In this document: positions 13,401 to 25,400 of the stretch, one piece after another
Position numbering within the stretch: position 1 is the stretch's first letter
Layout: each line of letters opens with the position of its first letter
Notes under the pieces: generated by a model
What the model saw: only the letters and a program-made list of their open reading frames with translations
Told to the model about the DNA's origin: nothing
Databases searched by the model: none
Made by a program: the position numbers and the translations under genes
Assembly: GCA_963169105.1 (NCBI GenBank)
Contig: OY720633.1
Location: forward strand, 34,674,795 to 34,738,794
DNA length: 64,000 bases
Direction: 5' to 3'
DNA from: Ceriagrion tenellum
Taxonomy: Eukaryota > Arthropoda > Insecta > Odonata > Coenagrionidae

Positions 13401-16400
13401 AAGGTGAAGAGTGAGTTATGTGGTGAAGATGAAGAAATCGACTGACAATTGGAAGTTGCTGGCATCATAGGAGAACATTGATGAAGAAACAATATATGGT
13501 TCACTCTTAAGGTGATTTCTATTACAGTATCTAAAATATTCTTTTGAGAAAGGCTTGAATTCAAAGAGAAAGGATCATTCCTGGCTGTATATTTTTTTGG
13601 TCCCATTTAGGCCATCTCTATTGGCCAGATAAGAAGATGAAAATGGTTTATTTAGGTTTAATACACACATTTACCTCTTCTGCAGGGTATACATTGCATA
13701 TATTTTAAGTAATGTGCAACTTAGCCCTAACTTTACCACATCAAATGTAAAAATTTGTAGCTTTTTTCTGCCAGCAATCCATCATAACCATTGTAACTTC
13801 TGATGGTCTGCCAACACATTTTTAGTGAGGTATCCTGTCCCTGGCTTGCTTTTCACACTAGCAGTTCTTGGAAACTGCAGTGCAGAGTTTAGGCCGGTAA
13901 AGGTAAATGCCTATGGCAAAGGTATGGCCGTCTTTATGATAATTGTTTGAATGGGGAATATGCATATTCTTCATTTGCATTAGAGATGAAGGTCAATGGG
14001 TTAGTGTGTAGGAGAAGGAAGCTGAGAGTGCATGGGAAAGGGATGCCCTGCTACTTGTGGTGCGTTTTTTCTCCCTCGTTGAACTTCAGCCCAAACACAG
14101 AAGGATCCTTTCCCCTCTTATAGCTCACTTTTTCATTGTCTTTCTGATTCAATATGTATATCCCCATATTTCATGGCATATGATATTATACTGCAGTGAA
14201 ATCTGGATGATACAAAAAATAATTCCTGGTGAAAATCAAAAGAAATAATACTTATTGCATAGGCCTGTTTACACAATGCATGTACTTGTACTAATGAATT
14301 TTACAAAATTATCCTCTAAATTGCATCTGGTAAACATTTCATTTTCCCTGGATGTACCAACACACGTCCATAAAAAGCATCCTTTCTGATAGTGAGAGTG
14401 TGATCTCACTAATGGTCATGTGCGTGTACCGTTGTGGCAACAATTATCTTGTAAACAGGCCTTTAAGATTGCAATACACAATACTGCTAGGATAAAAATC
14501 CTGATTACATATTTCATGGATTAACCATCCTTAAAGAATTCCTATTCTAAGGCATCTAATCCTCTACTGCTTAGAACTCAAATTAGTACTTTTGTCACTC
14601 TTAAGATGCAGAAAAATTCCTCTTCTTCCTTTAAACAGCTTGAGCCACCCATCAGTAGCGTTAAAGTCTTCCAAGTTTATCCATAGGCCAAACTCTTCTG
14701 CTTTGGTTTGTATCTTTGGGCCACTGCTGGGAACTCCAATATTTCATTGCAGGGTGAACCATTCAAATAGCACTGATTCCTAAGAAACATTCTTAGCTGG
14801 TTACAGTTTCTTACTACCCTCTGCTGCATTTCCAAGTTTAAAGGCCGTTTTAATTTTTTCTTTGTTCTTTACAATTGTAAGCAGAGTAAATGAAGTCAAA
14901 CCATACTTTCGGCTGATTTCTGTTTTATTGGTTTTTTCACATTTTTGAATGCTTTCCAATTTCTTAGCCACATCCAGTCACTTTTTTTTCCATTTTTAAC
15001 ACTGGTTATGAAATGTCAGCAAACTTCTGAACTAGATCAGGGTCAAGTGTCATTAACAGCTGCAAAGCACTTCTGGCAAACAGCAAAACCCCACTCCCAC
15101 TACTCCCTCTCCCCTACACCCTCTTTATCCTACTTCTCCCCATCAAAGACCTGGGAGTGGCAATGATGTTGAGGGAGAACCCATAATAAGAAAAAAGTAT
15201 AGATATACTTTTTTAATTTTAGTTACTATAAACTAGTATACTATATATGTACTTTTAGTTACTATAAATATTATTTTTAGGTGTTTCTGGTTCTGCAGCA
15301 TTACTCTTTAGTTATTTACCTGCATCCTTCATCTAGCAAACTCTCTCTTATCAGTCTATAAATATCAAATATGTGACCAGATAAATGACTGTCTGGTTAA
15401 TCAGAAGTCTTTTTAAATATCATTGCTGAATTTGCAAAATATTGAAACATTTAAATTCATGGTAATTTTCGACTAATCATTCATAAGAGTTCAGCTGTAT
15501 GTCATTTTGTTATTTGACTCAACTGTAAGACCGATAGTATGGATAGCATTTCAATGGAATTATCAAAATTAATATAATGATCAGAATTACCAAATTATAT
15601 AAACCTTTTAACTATTTTGAAAAAATAGAGTAAACTTCGTTTTTCCACATTGAATTTAATAACTTGCGATCATGGTTTTGACGATTAACGTCATCATCAG
15701 GTAAAGATACATCTTGGTGCAACAACTTATATAGGTACTAGATAGGGTGGGGAGGGGACTGTAGGTGTGGGGGAAGAAGGTGGAGGGTGGATGGGAGTGG
15801 TTGAGTAGGGCTGGGTGGGGGCTTCCCAAGAGGGTGAGCCAAGGGTCTGGAATGTTTGGGGGGGAGGGTGAGAGTAGGTAGAGCTAACGCCTCTCAAGCT
15901 GACTACCTGCGGTGGTGAAGAGTTGGTGAAGATTGAAGGGATAGGAATAAGGTGGAACCAAGGGTGCAAAGGTAGAGGGAAGGTTAATGGAAGAGGTTGA
16001 GGAGGGGAGAGTGGGAAGCGTACAACAGATCATTGACAATTTCACAATTGGTATTTACGGATTTCAAAATTTCCTCTTGCTTGAGAGCGTCAAGCCGGGG
16101 GCCTTTACATTCAAAATGCAATATTTCCAGGGAGAAATCTTTTGCGTGGCCCTTGTCCAACAAGTGTTTTGCAAAGTTGGAATTAGTATTACCATGTTTA
16201 TAACAAGCAATATGTTCCTTTAGTCTCTCCTTGAACTTCTGACCAGTCTGCCCAATATAGGCTGCTGAGCACTTAAGTCTGTACACACCACTCCTTTCCA
16301 ACTTCAGGATGATGTCCTTGGATTTGGAGAAAAAATTCCTTAGGTTAAAGTTGTTGTAAAAGGCTGTTCTAATATGGTGTCTCGGGAGGAACTTGGTGGC

Positions 16401-19400
16401 TAGGAGGGATAAATTTCCTAAGTAGAGGAATTTCCTCCATTTATCTGGACTGTCACTAAGGGGGGTAGGGGGGGTTCGGTAAATGGTTTCGATGGCCATT
16501 TTTTCCACTTTCTTCCGATACAGTCTATCAATCATTTGGGTTTGGTAGCCATTGTTAAGAGCTATTTGTTTGATAATGTTTAACTCTTTGTGAATATTGG
16601 CTTGGGACATGGGAATTGTGAGCAACAGGTGGAGCATAGAATGGAAGGCAGATAGTTTTTGTGCAAAATGATGCCTGGATGTAGCATGAATGATTTGGTC
16701 CGTAAAAGTGTCTTTTCTAAGGTTCAATTTATGTACTTCCTTGGAAATAGTTAAGTCGAGAAAATTAAGGGACCTTTTACTTCCTTTTTCAATTGTGAAT
16801 TTAATACTGTGATCCAAGGAATTCAAAAGGTGCAAGAATGTATCAAGTTGCCTCGCGGATCCTGACCACACACACAGAATGTCATCCACATATCGGTACC
16901 AAGCACAGACATTTTTTAACAAAGGGTTCACAGTTGAGAACAGTTCATTTTCCAAGTTGTCCATGTAAATGTCAGCAAGTAATCCGGATAAGGGTGAACC
17001 CATAGCCAACCCTTCTGATTGTTCAAATATTTGTTCTTTGAATTTGAAATAATTCTGTGAGACACACATTTTAAGAGCGGAGTACAGATCTAGCACTATC
17101 GAGGCGGGGACACGTTTCTGTAGGAGAATCTCTTCAGCTAACTGCACAGCTTTTTTGGTGGGTACACTGGAGAACAAGTTGGTCACATCAAAAGAGACAT
17201 TTCATTTGCACTAATTTCTGTAAAACATATGGTGAGAACAGATTGGGGCAGGATTTAATCACTGATTTGATGTCCTTTTGAAAATTAGCTGTTGGATATT
17301 TTTTAAACTCTGTGATACCGTTATTCATAGTAAACTCCTTGCATTTCGTATTGTATTCCTCCTTTTTTAAGATCACCATCGCGTTTCCTTTGTCTGCTTT
17401 TTGGACGATTAGTTCCTCCGTATTAATTGAATGCATGATGGACTTGAGAATAGGAAGCTCGGACCATGAATGTCTCTTTGAGTGTAGATTTGATGAGAAA
17501 TATTTTTCGATCTCCCTGGCTACTAGTTGCTTATCTCCAACATCTGGTTCTACTGAGAGCTACTTCACAATCCACTGCCAGGTTGATGACGTTTTTGGTC
17601 AAAATAGGAATATTAGGAATGTATTTTAAACCTTTTTCCAACAAATTTACTTCTTCCGGTTTGAAGGTATGCTCTGACAGATTCACAAGTCTTTCACTAA
17701 AAGAATAATAATAATAATAATAATAAATTTATTGTATTATTCTAGGAGTGAACTCCTTTAGAACAAGGTAGTACATAATGTGATGTGCAAGGACAAATAA
17801 CAAGAAAATAAATCATATACTCCATCAGAAAACAAATAAAGAATAATTCATTCATATAAAAATTAGTAAAGCCATAAAACAAAAAACCATGAGGAACCCA
17901 ATAAAGAGTGATCTGTACATGGAAAAATTAAGAATGGAATCGTACAACAACCAGAGTAAAAAAAGAAAACTACACTTAAACTCTTGAACTTACACTTGAA
18001 CTTGAACAGAAGTTAGTTCTTCAAACACATAAATTTACCACAGACATAGCAATGAACAAAATCCATTACAAAAAGACATGATCTAAGTGCCTGGATCATA
18101 AACAAGTAAATGTTTGATAAGTTTTCTCTTAAATATTGTGAGTGTAGCACTGTCTTTTACATATTTTGGCAGGTTATTCCACAAATTTGAAGCAGCAACT
18201 GTAAAGGATTTTTGGAATGTCGCTGACCGGAACTGGGGGGCGTACAAAAAACAGGGGTCTTGTCTAGTAACAACATTAGTGTATTTACTACTTGGGAGAA
18301 AAAGATCCATTATGTACTGAGGGCTCCCATATTTGAGGAGGTTGAACATGAAGCAGGCTATGTTATATTTTCTTCTTGATTTAAGATCAAGCCAGGAGAG
18401 CCTTTTAAAATAAGGGGTTATGTGTTCATGTCGTCGTAGATTAAAGATGAATCTCACACAGGAGTTCAACAAACGCTGTAGCTTAATATTCAGCTCCTCA
18501 GTTAAGTCATTGTACACGAGACTACAGTAGTCTAGGTGGGGAAGAATGAGTGAGGTAACAAGTTTCTTTTTTAACTGAAGTGGTAGTAGATTTCTATGGA
18601 TTTTAAATTGATGTAAAATTGCATTTATTTTGTTGGATACCCTCATAGTGTGTTCTTTCCAGGAAAGATTCATGGTTAATGTCAATCCCAAATTTTTCAC
18701 ACTGTTACTGAACGGTATGCTCTCTTCCTCGACCATTATCATTGGCAGTTCTGTGAAATTTATATTTGATACTATCTTGCTGTTACCAATGATAATGGAT
18801 TTAGTTTTTATGGAGTTTAAAACGAGGAAATTAAGCTTAGCCCAAGATGTGATAGCGAATACGTCCTCATTTACCTTATTGATCGTATCACCGAGTTTAT
18901 TTGGAAGACAATGGCAATAGATCTGCAAATCATCTGCGTAGATAATGTATTTACAGTGAGCAATACAATTTGGAAGGTCTCTGATATACAACGAGAACAA
19001 AAGTGGCCCTAGAACGGAACCTTGTGGTACACCACTAGATGTTGTTACCCAGTTCGATATGTCTCCTTTAGAATCTTTGACAGATTGACGACGTCCATTT
19101 AGGTAGGAAAAGAACCAGTTATGGGATGAACTTGAAAATTTGAGATTTCTCATTTTTTGTAAGAGAAGGGCATGGTTTACACTATCGAAAGCTTTACTAA
19201 AGTCAAACAGGACCAATATTGTCACCATCTTTTTATCAATGGCGTACCTAATATCTTCAGTGACTTTAATTAAGGCTGTCTGTGTCGAGTAGTTCTTACG
19301 AAAACCTGACTGAAATGGGTCTAATAAATGATGAGTGGTTAGATGATCAATTACCTGTGTGTAAACTACCTTTTCTAGACATTTTGAGGCGGTGCAGAGG

Positions 19401-22400
19401 ATGGATATAGGTCGATAATCTCCTGGAGAAGTAGGAGTTCTAACTTTACTGATCGGTCGAATCAAAGATGATTTCCAAACTTCGGGAAATGTGCTAGATA
19501 TGAGGGACGAGTTGAAAATATCAAGTAGAGCTGGAATCACAGATGCAGATGAGGCTTTTAGGTATTTCACCGAAATTTCATCAATTCCAACAGAATTTGA
19601 TTTAGCGTTTCGTAGGACATTCTGCATCAAGACATCAGGGGTTATATGGTTAAAGTAAAAATTTGAGTCATTGAACGGAACAAGAGGTTCTATGGATTGG
19701 ATGTTAGGGGTATGGACATCATTACCATTTGGCAAGGGGGAGCCAATTGATGCAAAGTACTCATTCATGGCATTTAGTGATAGTCCGAGAACTGAACTTT
19801 TGTTAGTCTGTTTTACTAGTCCGAGATTTCTTAGCTCACGCCAAAGGTCATTTGAATTCATGAGGTTAGAGAGAGTATTTGTATAATACTGTTGTTTTGC
19901 CTTGATCACTAATCGCTTAACGAGATTGCGTTGCCTTATGAATAGTTGATATATGGCATTATTTTTGGTTCTAATAGAGTTGATTCTCAGTCTATCCCTC
20001 TCTTTCATTTGTGCCTTTAACTCAGGTGTAATCCACGGAACTAGCGGTCTATTAAGCTGGATTTTTCGTTTTGGGGCGTAACGATCTAGGCAAGTTAAGA
20101 ATGTTAGGTTAAAGCGTTCCACTTTCAAATCAACGTTGGTGGATTCAAGCACTTTTTTCCAATCCGTTTCAAACAATTCTCTCTGAAAGCTATCGGTATC
20201 GAAATTTTTATTTGATCGAAAGACGAGGGTGGATGGAATCATTTTAGGTGCTGTAAATTTATATGTTAAGGTGATCTTGTCATTGAACGAAATTGAAAGA
20301 ATGAGGAAGGTCCTGTGATACGCCCACTAATGGTCTCGGCACGGAACAATGCACTGACGATTGAAATAGATGTTGTGCGACGCAATCCGGTAGTTGAAGG
20401 ATAACCTTCTGTAGAGGCTTGCCTTAGTTGTGTAACAGGTGCACTTGTGCATTAAATTCAATGTGGACAAACAAAGTTTACTCTATTCTTTCAAAATGTT
20501 CAGTAAATTCCATAAATGATCGCCGGAAACCACCAACCTTTTAACTATTTGAAATGGCGTTTATATTTATCAAAGCTACACCATCATCAGTGTCAGATAC
20601 TAATTTTTCTTTCTCATTTCTCAATATGGCTTTAAGTCAAATGAAAATTTGTTAGTGGAAGTCTTTTGCCTTTTGGCTATAATTCACACTGTGTGAAGGT
20701 TGAGACTACACTCTGAAACAGTTTCTTAGTGCTACATATGCCCTAATAAGTAATAAAACATAGGTACTTCCAATGTCGAGTAGCTAATTATTGTTATTTT
20801 AGGCGGAAATGATGTCAATTTATTCTTTGATGGGTGCTAGTGTCTGCTATTCCATTTTTGTGATGTGATGTAAGCAACACTGTAACGACCTCTAAAACAC
20901 CACATCTAGAAGTCACCCTTAAAACAGTTATGAAAAATGAATGTACGGCAGTCATTTTCTGCAGCAAGGTGGGTGACAGCCTCTTCCCCATTAGCTGTGG
21001 TCACTTTGGTGTGTACTCAGCTGCAGCCACTGGCACTGTACCTATGTGACACTTATATATGTGGGAGCCTTTACTCTGTCATACTGTATCCACTTGTGAG
21101 GTACACCATGTACATGGACAGATTGGATGAAAAAATGGACAATGAAGAGGCTTGATAAGAGGGCATCTGTGTTTACTTGATCAACTTCATTTTATATTTT
21201 AATTTTGATTCCCTTGTAATCAATCTTTTAATATGTTAAAATATTTTGTTTTCCCTAACAGAACAACATATCTATTGTGACTGAGTGGATTTCAAATGAA
21301 GTGAGCTCAACAAAAGTGAGACGAGCTATTCAAAGATCTGAAAGTGTTCGGTATTTAATTCAGGACTCTGTTATTGAATTCATTGAACAACATGGTCTGT
21401 ACAAGAGTGAGAAGGATAATAACAAGTGAGTAATCATCTGATATTTTCATTTAATGCTATTAAAATTTTGAAAAATATTTTTGTAATTATGAATAAAATT
21501 GGAAGCATTCTTGGGAAGTGATGGTTGATTTGATTTTTTTATCCTTACCATGCCTGATACTTGTTTGAAGTTGACACAAATGATAAATTTTTCTTTTCAT
21601 TTTTAAGAGCTTTTTTTATAAAAATAGAAAGCTTGTTACTTAGACTCAAATGTTGTTTTGCATGATTATTTCATTTCCCCCATCTGAGGTGAATCTCTTA
21701 AATACCTATATTTTCACTGATGGCTAATATTTATGAATAATGTTGTCAAACTTTGAGACTGGATCACAATTTCGTGGCGCCTATCAGGACAGTTACTAAC
21801 AGTAAAAAATTGGTACTGGTCCAAACCATGGTTTGGTTGGGACTGCAGTACCCATGGTCTACATATCTCCCTTGCTGGATTATAGAATTGATGTAGCCAA
21901 TTCCTGTGGTGGTTTAGCTAATCTGGGTGGTGGTTGGTAGATCTATGTTTAAATCCGGGATAGGTTCCTTGGGGCTATGCCACCAAGTGTCCACCAAGTG
22001 CATTCGTACAGTGAAGAATGGTGGCTAGATTCAGGGGTTCACTGAAAAATGTCAGTTTACATGATGAACTAGTAGTATTTCTACACAAAAATAAGTGATG
22101 TCTGGATGGTGCTTGGGACCATCCTTGGGTGAATTCTTGGGTCAGGCGTATTAATGCTATGGAAACCCGTAAATGTACCATGTCTTGGTAAGTGGCTTCA
22201 AACCAACTGGCAGCCAATGATCTTGAGAAGGATACAGCAGCAGAGATAAAATGACAGATGGTGGAGACAGAGTAGGTCAGTTACGACGGCAGTATTACAC
22301 TGCAGATTGGGTGTAGTGCATATTTTACCAAACAGTGGTACCTCTATTTTATAATCCTGAGGGCTAGCTGCTCATAATCTTTTTCATCTATATTAATTTA

Positions 22401-25400
22401 TAAAAAAAAGACATGGTGAAACCATATTGAGTAAAACATTCCTGAGGTAAACTTGCCTCCCATTTTGCACTCCATACTGGAGTACTCCTTCTATCAAGTA
22501 CTCCCATACACATCTGTGCAGTGTATTAAGAGTCAATATTGGATGGATTCTTAGAATATCAGGTCACTTAGAAGATTTGAATGAATGGAAAACTCAGAAC
22601 TAGAATAAACTTTGTTTAGATGTTGTAGGCACCAGCAAAATGAATGACCTGACTTAGGGAACATTTCCCCTCAGGATATACTTATAAATTGAGTTTCTGA
22701 AGATGATGGAAGGAATGACAATTGGGGAGAGATTAGGAGGATGGAAAAAACCAGTCTAACAGAAACTTAAAATGTTTCCCCTGTAATCTAAATGATACCA
22801 AACCATCGTTTTAACATTTTCAGTATGCCTTCATGTGGGGGTGAGAGTGGTAAAGGAAGGGATTTGTGAGAAAGGGGGATGGAGGAAGGTTAGCTGCTGA
22901 AGTTGTAGCAATTAATAGCAGTCCAGAAATCAGGGGAAGAAGAGGTTATAGAGTAACTCTTGTAGGATACCTGCTGTGCAGGAGGTTTGGGGCTATGTAT
23001 GGGTTATAGTTTGGGATGGTGAACTGAATAGGCAAATGGTGAGCATTTTTACATCAGTGGAATTGTTCAAAAGCAACACATTGGGATCATGTTCAAAGTT
23101 GGATGTTTCAATCTGCAATAAAACTTTGAATTTAGAATCTTCTTCACAAGTGTGTGATATCTTTGGTTTGAAACATCCTTGGTGACCCATGTCCATCAGA
23201 TGTGCATGACTTGAATCTTCATTGTCTTTTATCCTGCACCGGAAACTTTCCCCTTGTTTGTAAAAATATTTGTCGTCATTGAAAATTAATTAACGTAAGG
23301 TTGCAGGGTTATATGAATTGATGTGTTTTGTCTCGACATGCATTTGGCACCGATGAGTCCTGATGCCAATGTGGAGACTTATGAAGTAATAAAGACTATA
23401 CTGATAGGAGAATGTAGTATAGGGTTACAACTAACCAAGCTTCAAGCTTATTTTTGGTGATGGTGTTGTGTGTTTGCTGTGTTGGAGTTTAACTTGACCA
23501 TTTAATCACTATAAAATCTGATGTATTTAAATATGATTCGTAAATATTTTGCATGCGAAGTAATGATCTATAGTCATGAAATGTGCACTTGTACCTAGGA
23601 ATGGCTTACGTGGAGACCTGATTTTGATTTGAGCATGTCGTAACAATGTTGCTGATAGTGTAATGGGATTACTGGGAAGCAGGAGAAGTTGTAAAGACTG
23701 GTGTGTATCTCCTTATTGTTTGCAAAGGTTCCGTGAAGGTTTAATGACTGCCAAATGATGCATGGCAATACTTACATAGGTGCCTTCCCTGGCAAAAATA
23801 TCCAGTGACGCAGACAGTGATATAGCCACTGACTATTCAGTGACTGAAAGTGACTTTACAGTGATTTAGACTGTGATTTTTCAGTGACTGACAGTGACTT
23901 CTAAGTGACTTTCCCAGTGAAATGGGACAGTGATTTTCCCAGAGACTAAGTGACATGACCAGTGACTTATCAGTGAGTCTGCCAGTGACTTTACAGTGAT
24001 TTTTCAGTGACTGACAGTGACTACTCAGTGATTTTCCCAGTGAATTGGGACAGTGACTTTCCCAGTGATTAAGTGACATGACCAGTGGCTAATCGGTGAC
24101 TTAACAGTGATTTTGACCTTGATTTTCCAGTGACTGACAGTGACTTTCCAAGTGAATTAGGAGCGACATGCATCGTGTTAGCACTCTGCAACAGTTCTCA
24201 ATTTAACGAACTGGCTCGAAAATGACACATTTCAGCTACAACACCCACGAAAACAAAAACCCTCATTGAAATGGGGAATTGGCAACTGATAAGTGAATTG
24301 AAATGAGGAGGAAAAAAACTCTCATGTAGTTCTCAGCAAATTGCAACACGTGCACTGAGCACATCTCCTCACTCCCGTCCTCCGAAAACTTCTTCATGGG
24401 AAAGAAGTACACACGATCTTTCTTCTGCAATTCCACTTTAAAGGTTGGAATTTCATTATGGTTGATGTTCAGTATCTTCCCATCGCAAAATTGTTATCGT
24501 ATCTGGCCAAACATTGTAAGCACCGCATGTAACCGCTCTCTCTCTCACTCGAGGTATAGAAAAAGCGGAGGAAGATGGGGGAGGATGAGCATGCGGACTT
24601 CCGATTGGCTGCCCAAACAGACAAATGAATGTCAATATTCGCAACATCAATTTGAATTTAAGGACTACTCCCTGTTGCTATTTTTCTTATATCACTGCCA
24701 CTCCTTTCAATCCAATTTTTCATGCTCTGCGTTTTATCTGCAACAAAGATCACACCAGTCTAATATTTTGCAGTATATCTAACGATCATATAGTCTTAGA
24801 CTCCTAGCAGGTGACTTAGGTTAACTTCCCTTACATGGGTGTATCACTGGGTGCCCCAGTGATTTTCCCAGAGACCAATTATACATGGATTAAACCCAGA
24901 AATAATCATCAAATTATTGATTTTAATTAATAGTTTGTGATTGATGCTCCATGGTTCGACTATTTAAATTTTTTCCAAATCTTACCTTGCAGTTTATAGT
25001 TCAATGACTGGATACCCAGTGATTATCCCAGTGTCCAAATCTTCATCTATTATATTGTAAATAATCATCAAATTAATAATTCCAATTTACAGTTATGACT
25101 CGATGCTTTAAAAATATACTGTTTAAAGTCTTAGAGCCATTATAGCACAATATTTCATGATAAAATCACCAGTTATTTCAAGTCACTTTACCCAGTGATT
25201 TTTGGGCTCCTAGCCAGTGGTAAAGATTAACTTCCCTTACTGGGTGTATCACTGGGTGCCGATTGATTTTCCGAGTGACCAATTCTACATGGATTAAATC
25301 CAGAAATGATCATAAAATTATTGATTTTAATTGATAGTTAACAATTGATGCTTCATGATTCTACTGTTGAAAATTTTAAAAATCTTACCTTACAGTTTAT

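Larger units (their letters stand above)
12888..15497 (-). mobile_element. pogo/Tigger-like DNA transposon fossil
   Basis: The ends are TA-CAGTAGAAGGCC at 12886 and, inverted, CAGCTGAACTC at 15497, also followed by TA. This gives the TA duplication and CAG-start expected of the pogo/Tigger group. The internal minus-strand transposase fossil (14590-14980) fits the ends. The outer inverted repeats are only loosely alike beyond the first bases, so the exact boundaries are inferred. A later ~200-bp MITE sits inside at 14261-14462. Confidence 0.55.
17701..20324 (-). mobile_element. 5'-truncated non-LTR retrotransposon (LINE), nested
   Basis: 2,624 bp, flanked by the 6-bp duplication CACTAA (17695-17700 and 20325-20330). 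The 3' end on the minus strand is a (TTA)n run at 17704-17724, after a 380-bp 3' UTR. The 5' end cuts into the endonuclease domain. Excision with one duplicate rejoins the Penelope-like reading frame, which confirms the boundaries. Confidence 0.88.
15618..20534 (-). mobile_element. Penelope-like retroelement split by a nested LINE
   Basis: The composite is flanked by a 16-bp identical direct repeat (15602-15617 and 20535-20550), a candidate target duplication. A 47-bp inverted repeat with three mismatches lies at 15614-15660 and 20451-20497, a layout seen in Penelope-like elements. The coding strand is minus. Removing the LINE (17701-20324) and one duplicate leaves about 2.3 kb with an N-terminal segment, RT and GIY-YIG endonuclease. 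The element is dead, with a frameshift near 17560 and an internal deletion near 17205. Confidence 0.85.

Noticed and set aside
15727..15969. 80-residue proline/serine-rich minus-strand ORF
   Set aside because: Composition follows the C-rich tract of the Penelope-like 3' UTR; no start context and no motif.
17312..17708. Plus-strand ORFs over the Penelope-like element
   Set aside because: They are antisense to clear RT-family coding on the minus strand.
23837..24079. 80-residue repetitive minus-strand ORF
   Set aside because: It is the translation of the CAGTGA minisatellite.
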